A stretch of DNA of 20,782 bases, taken from contig CAZVEV010000082.1 of assembly GCA_964625865.1 (NCBI GenBank), positions 1-20,782 on the forward strand, in the 5' to 3' direction. This DNA comes from CAZVEV01 sp964625865 (GTDB lineage: Bacteria > Planctomycetota > Phycisphaerae > SM23-33). Each line of letters starts with the position of its first letter. Within the stretch, counting starts at the first letter, position 1. Made by a program: the position numbers and the translations under genes. The notes under the pieces were generated by a model. It saw only the letters and a list, made by a program, of their open reading frames with translations. It ran no database searches and was not told where the DNA came from. Shown here one piece after another: positions 7,045 to 15,815 of this stretch.

Positions 7045-8448
7045 TCAGCCCTTGTAGACGCCGTCGTCTTCCTGGCTTCGCGGTTCAGTCCAGGCCTTGT
7101 CCATGAGTTCGCCCAGTTTCCTGGCGATATCGGGGCGCGTGTCTGCGAGGTTGTTCTTCTCGCCGATATCCTTGCTCAGGTCATATACTTCGACCTTCCC
7201 CGATTCGTGCTTCATGCCCTTCCACTTGCCTCTGTGTTGGGCGGTGTTCGGATTCACCTCGAACTTCCTGTTCTTCCTTATGCCTTTCCACTTGCCCATG
7301 CGCACGCCTTCATTGTGGTACCAGGTGTCGTCCCAGTACATGTACTCGTGGGTCTTCTGCTCACCCTTGCCGACCAGCGTCGGAACAATGGAGATGCCAT
7401 CGGTGTCCTTGGGGACCTGGCCTGAAACGCCCGCCAGTTCCGCAAGGGTCGGCATGACGTCCGGGAAATACCATGCCAGGTCGCTGACCTGGCCGGCCTT
7501 GACCTTGGCGGGCCAGCGCACAACCATGGGCACGCGAATGCCCCCCTCGTACATTGACCGCTTGTGCCCCTTCATCACGCCCATCGAGTTGTGAACGCCC
7601 TCAAACCGCCGAGCCCCGCCGTTGTCCGAGCAGAAGAAGATGATCGTGTTGTCGTCGATCCTGAACGTCTTGAGCAGGGCGATCATCTCTCCGACCTGCC
7701 TGTCGATCATCGAATTCATAGCCGCAACCACCTTCGCGTCCTTCTTCCACGGCTTGTCCTTGTAGATCGCCCAGGCGGGATCGTCTTCCGGGATGTCGTA
7801 GGGACCGTGCGGGACCGTCCAGGGACAGTAGCAGAAGAACGGGCGGTCCTTGTTGGCCTTGATGAACTTGATGGTCTCGTCGTAGATCGCGTAATGCGTA
7901 TAGCGCCCGTTGAGTTCCACCTTCACGCTGTTTCTGAACAGGTGCGTGTAGTACGAGTGGGCGTGCCACTGGTTGTAGTAGCCGAAGAACACGTCAAACC
8001 CGTGGCGCTCGGCGGCTCCCTTCTTGCCCTGGTTGCCCAAGCCCCACTTGCCGAAGCCGCCCGTGGCGTAGCCTGCCTTCTTGAGTATATCGGCGATGGT
8101 GACCTCGCCGGGCAGCAGCGGTATCCCGCCCCGGTTATCCCTGACAGGGGTATGCCCCTTGTGGTAGCCGCTCATCAGGACGCTGCGCGACGGGGCGCAG
8201 ACCGTGCATCCACCATAACAGTCGGTGAACTTCATGCCCTCTGCGCACATCCTGTCGATGTTCGGCGTGAGGATCGTCTTGCTGCCGAAGCAGCCGAGAT
8301 CGTGATAGCCCATGTCGTCAACCATGATGAAGATCATGTTGGGCTTACGCCCGGCGGCGGCCTGGGTGGCTGAACGCAGCGGCAATGACAGGGCCAGGGA
8401 CCCCGATGCCGCACCGGCCATGAATTGTCTTCGAGTCAATGTCGCCAT
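7045..8448 (-). CDS. Tat-exported formylglycine sulfatase (S1 family)
   Basis: The enzyme cleaves sulfate esters, probably from a polysaccharide or its fragments, outside the cytoplasm. Its 467 residues begin with a twin-arginine signal (TRRQFM at 5-10, then a hydrophobic stretch). The S1 core has the metal-binding VDDMGYHDLG near 43-52, and CAPSRSVLMSG at 84-94 where Cys84 is the residue converted to formylglycine. FGKWGLG, WTVPHGPYD and CSDNGG follow further on, along with the late YDLSKDIGEKNNLA segment typical of these enzymes. Maturation needs a sulfatase-maturing enzyme not present here. The start at 8448 has GGAG nine nt upstream; the frame extends to 9003 but that part is antisense-like and inside the preceding gene. 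It lies 56 nt after the fusion gene, so it is probably the last gene of that operon. The S1 subfamily and substrate cannot be given. Confidence 0.92.
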   Translation of the reverse strand: MATLTRRQFMAGAASGSLALSLPLRSATQAAAGRKPNMIFIMVDDMGYHDLGCFGSKTILTPNIDRMCAEGMKFTDCYGGCTVCAPSRSVLMSGYHKGHTPVRDNRGGIPLLPGEVTIADILKKAGYATGGFGKWGLGNQGKKGAAERHGFDVFFGYYNQWHAHSYYTHLFRNSVKVELNGRYTHYAIYDETIKFIKANKDRPFFCYCPWTVPHGPYDIPEDDPAWAIYKDKPWKKDAKVVAAMNSMIDRQVGEMIALLKTFRIDDNTIIFFCSDNGGARRFEGVHNSMGVMKGHKRSMYEGGIRVPMVVRWPAKVKAGQVSDLAWYFPDVMPTLAELAGVSGQVPKDTDGISIVPTLVGKGEQKTHEYMYWDDTWYHNEGVRMGKWKGIRKNRKFEVNPNTAQHRGKWKGMKHESGKVEVYDLSKDIGEKNNLADTRPDIARKLGELMDKAWTEPRSQEDDGVYKG

Positions 8449-8504
8449 GTCTGATGTCTCCTGTCTTGTGGGATTCCCGGTGCCGATAATCTCTTGTAAG
8501 CCGG

Positions 8505-11500
8505 TCACGCCACCCGCAAGGCGGCTTTCAAGCCAAACATGACCACAACGTACACGGCGATGTACAGCACCAGCCACGGTGAGAACAGCGCCTTGATCGG
8601 GCCGGTGTTCTCGTCCGGCTCGAACCACGCCAGCGGCGCCCAGAATATCCCTTCGCCCTTGACGGGGTTCGGGTCGCGGTAGCGGACCTGGACTTCCTTG
8701 ATAACCGCGTCGCTCGCATCGGCGCGCCAGACCTGGACCTGGCGGTCGGTCCGCGTCCGCTTGCCGGCCTGGACTACGATATCCTCCTTGGTCTCCGGGG
8801 CGAAACCCTCGCCGAGAACCGCGTAGACCGTGACCGCTCGCCCGCCGGCGAGGCTGACCGTTATGGGCCACTTCCCGGCCGTTCCCTTGGGCGTGACGAC
8901 GCCCCAGGAGAGTGTCTGGTCGGGCATGGGGGCCGCGAGAAACGCCTCCAACTCGCCAAGGTACGCCTTGCGGTTGCGTTCGACGGCCAGCGCCTTGTCC
9001 CACGCCATGTCGGCAAGATCGCTCTGGGTACTTCTCAACGTGACCAGATGCTCCTGGAGCGGCGCTCTGGCGAGGAAGATGCGTTGGGCGGGCTCACTGA
9101 ACTCGGCAAGCGTGAGCGGCTGGGAGAGAGACAATGAAACCGGCGTGTCGCAGTCCCCGTCGATGACAGCCGTCACCTTGACCATGGAGCCGGGCTTGGC
9201 GTTTTGCACAGCGGTGTCGACGCGTTGGGGCAGCCAGAGGAACGAGACGATCATCGGTCCCAGGAAGATCGCCAGAGGCACGAAGGCGGCTTTCATGATG
9301 CGCATCTGCACGGGCGCCGCCAGTGCGGTCAGGGCCTTGAATCGCGGCGAATCCTTGGGCAGGGATTTGGCTTCTTTCTGCAATGCTGCAGCGCGCTTCT
9401 TGGCTTCGCGAAGACGCTCGTTATCGGTCAGCAGTTTCTGAGCGACCATGGTCAACGCAGCGAACAGGGCGGCGATCAGGGCGACGGTCACGGGCTTGCC
9501 CGCGGCGGCGACGACGGGCAGGAGTGCGGCGTCGAGAATGGCAAATGAGGCCTCTTCCAGGACCGGCGGCGCGAGGAAGTAGACCAGGAAGAACAGGGTC
9601 CACAGTGCGCCGAACGCGTTTCGCAAAAGCCCGCCTCGCCGCTCGGCGGGGCCTGGGACGGGGGGCGTCTGAGCGCGGGCGACGCGCGTCTCGTCAGGCC
9701 GCGGCGCGGCGGGCGCATCGGCGGGCGACGCCGAGCGGCGCAGTACCGCCCCGCCGTGTCCGTCGACGGTGATCTGTTCGCCTTCGTCCAGCAGGTGCGT
9801 CGCGCCCGACAGGACGACGGCGGGCAGGCCCATCTCGCGTGCGACCACGGCGCCGTGCGACAGCGTGCCGCCCTGTTCGAGAACCAGCCCGCAGGCGCCG
9901 ACGAACAGCGGCGTCCAACTCGGATCGGTGCTCGGGCAGACCAGGACGTAGCCGCTGCCCAGGTCGCCGGCGTCCCGCGGCGAATGGACGATGCGCGCGG
10001 GCCCGCAACACGTTCCGCCGGACAGGACAAACGCGTCGAGCCGGTCGCCGCCGACAAGGGCGGGCGCTTCGCCGAGCGAGGCGATATCCGCTTCGGTGAT
10101 CACGTCGGGCAGGGCCAATCGCTTCTGGGCCATCCGCAGCTCGCGCCGTTGCTCGATCAGGTGAAGCGGCGCGATGCCCGAGGTCAGCGCGTCACGGAGC
10201 TCCTCGATGTTCAGCAGGCTTGCTCCGTCGCCGATATCCAGGCGTCTGCCGGCGTCCAGGAGCATGTCCCGAAGCAGGTCATAGCCAAGCATCAGATAGT
10301 GCTTGGCGTCTTCGCGGAAGCGGATGTAGCGGTGGACCATCGCCAGCAGCTCGTCCAGTTCGTCTCGCCGTGCGCTCGGGAGGGAGCCCTTGAGTTGCTC
10401 GACCCGCTTCGCCACGTCGCGGGCTCGCGAGTCGTGACGCTCGCGCGGCGGCGTGGCGTCTTTCATGTGTTCGGCCAGGCGGGCGACCAGGTCCGGCGTC
10501 TCTCGCCAGCGCGGGGCGCCCAGGTCGAACTCGTCCGGCGCGCGATGCCCGTATCGCTGGATCCATTGGTCAACGGTGATGGCGCCGGCGGCGAGGCTGT
10601 GAAGGTCCTGGCTGGCAGCGAGAGTCAGGTCGCCCGGTCCGCCGGCGGACAGTTCGCCGGCCAGCGCGTCGGGGTCTTCGTCCCAAAAATGCTCGCCGAT
10701 GTAGCTCCGCAGGTCGTCGAGCGCCATGCCCACGATGAGACTGGGCAAGAGGGACTCCGGCGCGAAACGGTCCAGCACTTCGCGCTGGCGGTCGAGCCAA
10801 AGCTCATGCCACTGCGACGCCGACAGTGCGGCGAGGCCAACGGCTTTCTGGTCGCGAACATACTGCTCGAATCGCGGGATGATCTCGTCGGTCAGCTTCC
10901 GGTCGAAATCGCGAGCGAGAACCCTGAGCGTGCGGTTGACGCCCTTGAGCTTCCGCGCCATGCCAAGCTGAGTCCACAGCGAGCCGGACGGTACGGTGGG
11001 CGGGCCTTGTGCGGCGTCGGGGCTCGACCGCAAGAGGTCCAGATCGTACGTATACGGGAACGCCTCGAAGAACATCTCGGGCGCGCGGGACAGGTCCATG
11101 TAGATGCGCCCGCCGATCAGGTCGAGAAAGCCCTCCTGGCGGACGGACGGCGACGGCGTGAACCCGACCCGCTTGTACATCTCGCCGAATCCGCCGTCGC
11201 CTGACATGAACTCCCGGATCACGCTCCACGTCAGCGGCGTGGGATGGGGCAGCGTTTCGCCGATGTTGTGTCGCATCCAGCCGCCGCGTCCGTCCTTCTT
11301 GGCGGCGCGGAGATCGGCGCGGACGTCGGAGAGCAGTTGCTCGTAGGTCTCGGCGTCTTCCAGCGTGGTGACCGACCGCGACTGGAGCAGGGTGACGCGC
11401 CCGTCGGCGATAGCCCACTCGATGTCCTGGGGTGAGTCAAAATGGTCCATCACCTTGAGCCCGAGCTTCCAGAGTTCGAGCACCTCGGCCGAGTTCAGGC

Positions 11501-12212
11501 AGCCGGCGTGGCGTTTGTCGTCCGGAACGGGCTCGGCCTGGCCGGCGCCGGGGGCGAGCCACGTCTGTTTGTCGGCGATCACGCAGGATCGGACGGCGCC
11601 GGTGGCGCGGTCCAGGACGAGCGTGTCAGGCTGGACCATCCCGGAGACAACCGTCTCGCCGAGTCCCCAGTTGGCCTCGATGAGCAGTTCGTTCCGCGAC
11701 CCGGTTTGCGGGTTGGCGGTGAACAGTACGCCTGCCTTGTCGGCGGGGACCAGGTCCTGAACGACGACAGCCATCGCGACATTCTCGTGGGGAATGTCGT
11801 GTTCTTTCAGGTACGCGCGGACACGGTCAGACCTGACCGACGCCCAGCACTTCACAACGGCGTCGAGGACGGCGTCGGCGCCCTGGAGGTCGAGGTAGGT
11901 TTCGTACTGACCAGCCATCGAGGCGTCGGCAAGGTCTTCGGCGGTCGCCGATGAGCGGACCGCGACGGTGGACGAGCCGATGGCATGGTACGCGGCGGTG
12001 ATGGCGTCTGCCAGTTCGGCCGGCAGGGGCTGATCGCCGTCGGGGGCGTGTCTGAACGCGTGGGTCGTCACGACGAACCCGTCGGGCACGGGGAAGCCGG
12101 CGCTGATCAGGCGGGCGAGGTTGATTGCCTTGCCCCCCACTATCGCCGGATCGTGTCCGTCGGCAAGCGGGAGGACAAACGGAGCGGCTTTCCGGTCACT
12201 TGCCGTCATCAT
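8505..12212 (-). CDS. RPH/PEP-synthase-like phosphotransferase fused to a DUF106 membrane domain
   Basis: Residues about 10-290 are the ATP-grasp PPDK_N domain (VGGKAINLARLISAGFPVPDGF, VAVRSSATAEDLADASMAGQYE, IEWAIADGRVTLLQSRS). Residues about 310-710 match the middle domain of rifampicin phosphotransferase-type proteins (GGWMRHNIGETLP, RYGHRAPDEFDLGAPRWRE). Residues about 725-826 are the swivelling phosphohistidine domain with catalytic His786 in GGTLSHGAVVARE. The PEP-binding TIM barrel of true PEP synthase is absent. Instead, residues about 864-998 look like DUF106/EMC3 (Oxa1/YidC superfamily): helices at about 868-886, 905-924 and 973-994, with a charged coiled loop (TDNERLREAKKRAAALQKEA) after the second. 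A beta-rich segment of about 200 residues and a last helix (1211-1232) follow. The gene overlaps the propeller gene by 17 nt; the second ATG (12209) has better spacing from GAGGTG. The phosphoryl acceptor is unknown. Confidence 0.85.
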   Translation of the reverse strand: MMTASDRKAAPFVLPLADGHDPAIVGGKAINLARLISAGFPVPDGFVVTTHAFRHAPDGDQPLPAELADAITAAYHAIGSSTVAVRSSATAEDLADASMAGQYETYLDLQGADAVLDAVVKCWASVRSDRVRAYLKEHDIPHENVAMAVVVQDLVPADKAGVLFTANPQTGSRNELLIEANWGLGETVVSGMVQPDTLVLDRATGAVRSCVIADKQTWLAPGAGQAEPVPDDKRHAGCLNSAEVLELWKLGLKVMDHFDSPQDIEWAIADGRVTLLQSRSVTTLEDAETYEQLLSDVRADLRAAKKDGRGGWMRHNIGETLPHPTPLTWSVIREFMSGDGGFGEMYKRVGFTPSPSVRQEGFLDLIGGRIYMDLSRAPEMFFEAFPYTYDLDLLRSSPDAAQGPPTVPSGSLWTQLGMARKLKGVNRTLRVLARDFDRKLTDEIIPRFEQYVRDQKAVGLAALSASQWHELWLDRQREVLDRFAPESLLPSLIVGMALDDLRSYIGEHFWDEDPDALAGELSAGGPGDLTLAASQDLHSLAAGAITVDQWIQRYGHRAPDEFDLGAPRWRETPDLVARLAEHMKDATPPRERHDSRARDVAKRVEQLKGSLPSARRDELDELLAMVHRYIRFREDAKHYLMLGYDLLRDMLLDAGRRLDIGDGASLLNIEELRDALTSGIAPLHLIEQRRELRMAQKRLALPDVITEADIASLGEAPALVGGDRLDAFVLSGGTCCGPARIVHSPRDAGDLGSGYVLVCPSTDPSWTPLFVGACGLVLEQGGTLSHGAVVAREMGLPAVVLSGATHLLDEGEQITVDGHGGAVLRRSASPADAPAAPRPDETRVARAQTPPVPGPAERRGGLLRNAFGALWTLFFLVYFLAPPVLEEASFAILDAALLPVVAAAGKPVTVALIAALFAALTMVAQKLLTDNERLREAKKRAAALQKEAKSLPKDSPRFKALTALAAPVQMRIMKAAFVPLAIFLGPMIVSFLWLPQRVDTAVQNAKPGSMVKVTAVIDGDCDTPVSLSLSQPLTLAEFSEPAQRIFLARAPLQEHLVTLRSTQSDLADMAWDKALAVERNRKAYLGELEAFLAAPMPDQTLSWGVVTPKGTAGKWPITVSLAGGRAVTVYAVLGEGFAPETKEDIVVQAGKRTRTDRQVQVWRADASDAVIKEVQVRYRDPNPVKGEGIFWAPLAWFEPDENTGPIKALFSPWLVLYIAVYVVVMFGLKAALRVA

Positions 12213-13824
12213 AACACCTCACCCCGCCCGTCTCGCTGCCGACGTACACTCGGCCCGCGACGACCACGGGCGAGGCGATGGACATGCCCATCTCGCCCGG
12301 GTCGGCGTTGACGTAGACTGACTTCAGTATCTTGCCCTCGGCCGCGTCCAACACCACGAGATAGCCGTCGTGCGTTACGACGTATGCGTGGGTTCCGGTA
12401 AACGCCGCCCCGGCCAGCACGCGAGAACCCTTGTGGGCGACGGTTCGCCACAGGACGCGGGACGCTTCATCTTCTGCGGCCAGGTCCAGCGCCACCACCT
12501 CGCCGCTTCGCACGGCGACGATCGCCGTCTTGTCGACAACGGCGATGGGTCCCAATACGCCGTCGGGCATGGATTGGGTCCACCGCACCTTGCCCGTCGT
12601 CCTGTCCAGTGCGATTACCGCGCCGGCCGGCTCGGGCGCCCGGTACACGTAGTCGCCATTGCCGCACCCCACCAGCAGGGTATCGCCGGCCAGCGTGATC
12701 GCGCCGGTGGCGGGGAAGGGCGTCATCGTCTTCCATATCTCTCGCGTCAGGCCGGCGGCCTTGAGGTCAGCGTCGGTCTCGGCCAGTCGCAGCGCCGCCA
12801 CGGCGTTTCCGTTGAATCCGCTGCCGATGTACGCCACGCCGTCGGCGACGGCGGGCGAGCTTTCGGGATCGTTGACCGGATGGGTCCAGATGATCTTTCC
12901 GGTCGAGATGCGGGCGGCGAAGACGTAGCCCGGATTCTCGTTCTTGTCCGGGTCGCGGTGCGGTTTGGGCAGGCGCGTTGTGGCATCCTCGACCGCGCCG
13001 GCGCCGACGACGACGATGTCGCCCGCGATTGCCGGTGAGCTTTCGATATGCAGCGGGCAGTCGATCAGCCACTTGACGACGCCGGTGGCGGTGTCGATGC
13101 AGACCAGTTCGCTGTCGTAATCGGGATGCAGGCCCTGTCCGATCACGAGGCTCTTCCCGTCGGCGGTCAGCGCGGGCGAGCTGAAGAATCCGCCGAAATC
13201 GCGATTGGCGTCCTTCATGTCCACTTCCCAGACGCGTTTGCCCGTAGCAGCGTCTAGGCACACCACGGCGCCGTAGCTGCCCGGCGGGTCCATGATGCAC
13301 CATGCGGCGTACACGCGGTCGCCCCGGACCAGCGGGGTCGACCAGAACATGGCGTACTCCTCGCTGTAGGTCCATCGCCGAGTCAGCGTCGTCGGCGACG
13401 GTCCGCCCAGGTAGCCCGACCGGGCGGCGCCCCCGCCGAAGTACAGCGCCTCGCCGCCTGCGGCAACCGGAGCGGTCGCCGTTGTCGGCGTTGCGCGGTC
13501 CGTCGTTGCCAGTTCTCGTGCGAGGCGAACCCAATCGTCGGGCGTCATCATTGCGGCCGCCGCGGCGCCGGACCGTGTTCCGTCGTCCTGGTCGGACTCG
13601 CCGGCGGGCATCCACACTATCGCCAGCCAGATCGCAAGCCCGCCGGCCAGCACCGCCAGCGGTCGTAGCGGTTTGTCTTTGCAGGCCTGAACCAGTTGCC
13701 TGGGCTTGAAGAGAATCGCCACGAAGCTGGTCAGCCCCGCAATCAGTGCCGGCAGCAGCGCCGCGCCGGTATTGACGAACACCGGCACGACGGCGAGGTC
13801 GTTGATAAGCAGCACATCAGCCAT
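12196..13824 (-). CDS. Membrane-anchored PQQ-like beta-propeller protein
   Basis: The 542-residue protein has two N-terminal membrane helices (about 17-38 and 53-72). They are separated by a basic loop (KPRQLVQACKDKPLRP). After a linker, an eight-bladed-type PQQ/BamB-like propeller spans about 105-540. Blade signatures recur: DAATGKRVWEVD, DTATGVVKWLID, STGKIIWTHPV, RTTGKVRWTQSM and a degenerate DAAEGKILKSV. No methanol-dehydrogenase-type catalytic residues are evident, so a structural or binding role is more likely than a quinoprotein enzyme. The ATG overlaps the preceding stop by 8 nt (ATGGCTGA), and the 3' end overlaps the phosphotransferase-DUF106 gene. The three genes are therefore translationally coupled, and their products probably act together at the membrane. 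Confidence 0.85.
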   Translation of the reverse strand: MADVLLINDLAVVPVFVNTGAALLPALIAGLTSFVAILFKPRQLVQACKDKPLRPLAVLAGGLAIWLAIVWMPAGESDQDDGTRSGAAAAAMMTPDDWVRLARELATTDRATPTTATAPVAAGGEALYFGGGAARSGYLGGPSPTTLTRRWTYSEEYAMFWSTPLVRGDRVYAAWCIMDPPGSYGAVVCLDAATGKRVWEVDMKDANRDFGGFFSSPALTADGKSLVIGQGLHPDYDSELVCIDTATGVVKWLIDCPLHIESSPAIAGDIVVVGAGAVEDATTRLPKPHRDPDKNENPGYVFAARISTGKIIWTHPVNDPESSPAVADGVAYIGSGFNGNAVAALRLAETDADLKAAGLTREIWKTMTPFPATGAITLAGDTLLVGCGNGDYVYRAPEPAGAVIALDRTTGKVRWTQSMPDGVLGPIAVVDKTAIVAVRSGEVVALDLAAEDEASRVLWRTVAHKGSRVLAGAAFTGTHAYVVTHDGYLVVLDAAEGKILKSVYVNADPGEMGMSIASPVVVAGRVYVGSETGGVRCYDDGK

Positions 13825-15787
13825 TACTCACCGTTAGTGATACATGCCTGGTCTTTCCGACCGTCATCTTCTGTTTCTTCACCGTGCCATCGGCAAAACG
13901 CACGTGCAGCGTGTAGTCGCCGCCCTCGCGGACGGCGAGGTTCACCGTGTCCGGGCCGCGGCAGCCTGTGAGCACCTGTGTGCCGACGATGCGCCTGACA
14001 ACCGTCCCTGCCTTCGGGGCGATCATCCGTACATCGGCGCCGACCACGCCGCGTCCCTTAAGCGTTACCGATACGATGCACGTCTGCTGGAGCTTCTTCG
14101 CGTGATAGGTCGGGTGCTCGGTCGCCTTGCGCACTTCCGCGGCATCGCTCAGGACGAGGGTGACCACGCCATCGACGTGCCCTAGCAGCAGATCATTCAT
14201 CCCATCGCCGTTGACGTCGCCGGCCGCCACGCCCCATGCGCCCTTGCTGTGCGCCTCGCCGAACGCGTCGTCGTTGTAGAGCGTCGCGTCCATGAACGAC
14301 CCGTATCCGCGGTTGGTGTGGAACTGGTTCTTCTGGACTCCGTCGCGCGAGATCGTGTACAGGTCGGCGTATCCGTCCATGTTCAGGTCTTCGACAAGCG
14401 TGGCGATCTGTCGTGCGGCGGCGAGCCCGATTTCGTTACCGTCGACGCTCACGTCGGCAGCGTCGCCGTCGAGGTTAGCGACAACCGCCACCGTACTGTC
14501 GCCGGGGCTGACGATGTCCAATGCGTCGGGCTTCCACACCGCGCCGAAGCAGCCGGCCCCCGTCTTGCCGGGCTTGTAGTCGGGCGAACACCGGTAGTCC
14601 AGCGCCACCTTGTGCTTGATCGGGGCAAACCGCCCCTTGGCGTCCTGGACGAGGATCAGTCCCTTGCCGGTAGCGTAGTACAGGTCCGTTCGGCCGTCGT
14701 CGTTCCAGTCGCCCGGTGCGAAATAGCCGTTCCCTCCGGCTCCGCACTCGGCGCCCGCCAGGCCGAGTTTCTCGGTCGCGTCGGCGAAGCCGCCTTTTCC
14801 GTCGCCCAGTAGCGCCGTCAGACCGCCGCCGTCGTGGGACAAGACAATGTCCGGATTCCCGTCGCCGTTGAGTTCGACGAACGATGAGACCTTCAGAGAC
14901 TTGCCCTGCTTGATCGCCAGAGCGTTTGCCTTGAGAAAACCGTTCTTCGATTTCAAGAACAGTTGGGTGTCGATGAGCAGGTCGCTGAGCCCGTCGCCGT
15001 TGACGTCGGCAAGTCCGCAGCTTGTTCCGGAGACGCCTTTGAGACCGAGCGTGTCGGTGGCGTCGGCGAACGTCATCTTCCCTTCCTGCAGATAGGCGCG
15101 GACGCCCTTCGTCGAGCAGGCGAGAACGTCAAGATCACCGTCGCCGTCGAGGTCAAACATCGCCACCCCGCCTGCGGCGCCGCCCAACGTCCCGACGGTG
15201 AGGTCGCGATTGAGGCGAACGTTGACGTCGGCAGGGAAGAACGCCGTTCCGACGGCGGTGTCGGCCAGCATGTCCGCCAGTCGCGTCGAGGCGCCGTTGA
15301 ACGTACCGACCATCACCTGGGCGCTCGCAGACTCGTACGTCCATACCGCAGGCTTGGCGCTGTCGGCGATCCGGGCGTGATGCCACTGCCTTTCGCCGCA
15401 GTAGATCAGGATCTCATTGGCCCCGCGTCGGCGCTTCTTCCCGACAAAGGCAACAAACGTGCGATTCTTGTACGCGACGTCCCAGATGTTCCAATCCTCA
15501 TTGGCTTCGCGATTCACTTCGCCGCGTTTCTTCTTCGCCGGAACGTCAATGACGATCTCCTTGTCGGCGAATGCGCCTTTGCTGACCGCCGATACCTTAA
15601 GCCTGATCTTGCCCGACTCGACGTCCTCGTCCTCATCGGTCAAATCAGCGGCGACAACCGTACCCGCCAAAACCACCTTGTAGCGGTCGTACAGGTGAAT
15701 CGGCTGGAGCAACGGGTTGACCAGCGCCCACGCCGTTGTCGCCGTCAACCCAACGGCAAGTGCGGCGATCCATACCATGGCTTTCAT
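13817..15787 (-). CDS. Secreted FG-GAP/VCBS-repeat protein
   Basis: This 656-residue exported protein has a Sec signal (MKAMVWIAALAVGLTATTAWA). It has an N-terminal beta domain of about 170 residues (VVLAGTVVAADLTDEDEDVESGK...) of no family I recognise. Six calcium-loop motifs of the integrin-alpha-like FG-GAP propeller follow: DLDGDGDLD, DVNGDGLSD, ELNGDGNPD, DWNDDGRTD, DLNMDGYAD and DVNGDGMND. The C-terminal ~100 residues form an Ig-like or carboxypeptidase-regulatory-like sandwich (GADVRMIAPKAG..., GGDYTLHVRFADG). I use the ATG at 15787 because GGAG sits 6 nt upstream and the signal begins there; an ATG at 15799 adds four residues. It starts 28 nt after the preceding gene and overlaps the next one by 8 nt. 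It is likely a surface binding or scaffold protein. The partner is unknown. Confidence 0.85.
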   Translation of the reverse strand: MKAMVWIAALAVGLTATTAWALVNPLLQPIHLYDRYKVVLAGTVVAADLTDEDEDVESGKIRLKVSAVSKGAFADKEIVIDVPAKKKRGEVNREANEDWNIWDVAYKNRTFVAFVGKKRRRGANEILIYCGERQWHHARIADSAKPAVWTYESASAQVMVGTFNGASTRLADMLADTAVGTAFFPADVNVRLNRDLTVGTLGGAAGGVAMFDLDGDGDLDVLACSTKGVRAYLQEGKMTFADATDTLGLKGVSGTSCGLADVNGDGLSDLLIDTQLFLKSKNGFLKANALAIKQGKSLKVSSFVELNGDGNPDIVLSHDGGGLTALLGDGKGGFADATEKLGLAGAECGAGGNGYFAPGDWNDDGRTDLYYATGKGLILVQDAKGRFAPIKHKVALDYRCSPDYKPGKTGAGCFGAVWKPDALDIVSPGDSTVAVVANLDGDAADVSVDGNEIGLAAARQIATLVEDLNMDGYADLYTISRDGVQKNQFHTNRGYGSFMDATLYNDDAFGEAHSKGAWGVAAGDVNGDGMNDLLLGHVDGVVTLVLSDAAEVRKATEHPTYHAKKLQQTCIVSVTLKGRGVVGADVRMIAPKAGTVVRRIVGTQVLTGCRGPDTVNLAVREGGDYTLHVRFADGTVKKQKMTVGKTRHVSLTVSNG

Positions 15788-15815
15788 CGTTTTCTCCATC
15801 TCGCATCCCCGGCGA

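Noticed and set aside
8449..9003. N-terminal extension of the sulfatase
   Set aside because: It overlaps the fusion gene in another frame and precedes a complete Tat signal that must be at the N-terminus.
9756..11204. Long plus-strand open frame of 482 codons
   Set aside because: It is antisense to the well-supported phosphotransferase domains; such shadows are common at this GC content.
8505..12212. True PEP synthase (PpsA) or pyruvate phosphate dikinase
   Set aside because: The C-terminal PEP-binding barrel with its catalytic Cys is missing; the region after the phosphohistidine domain is membrane helices.
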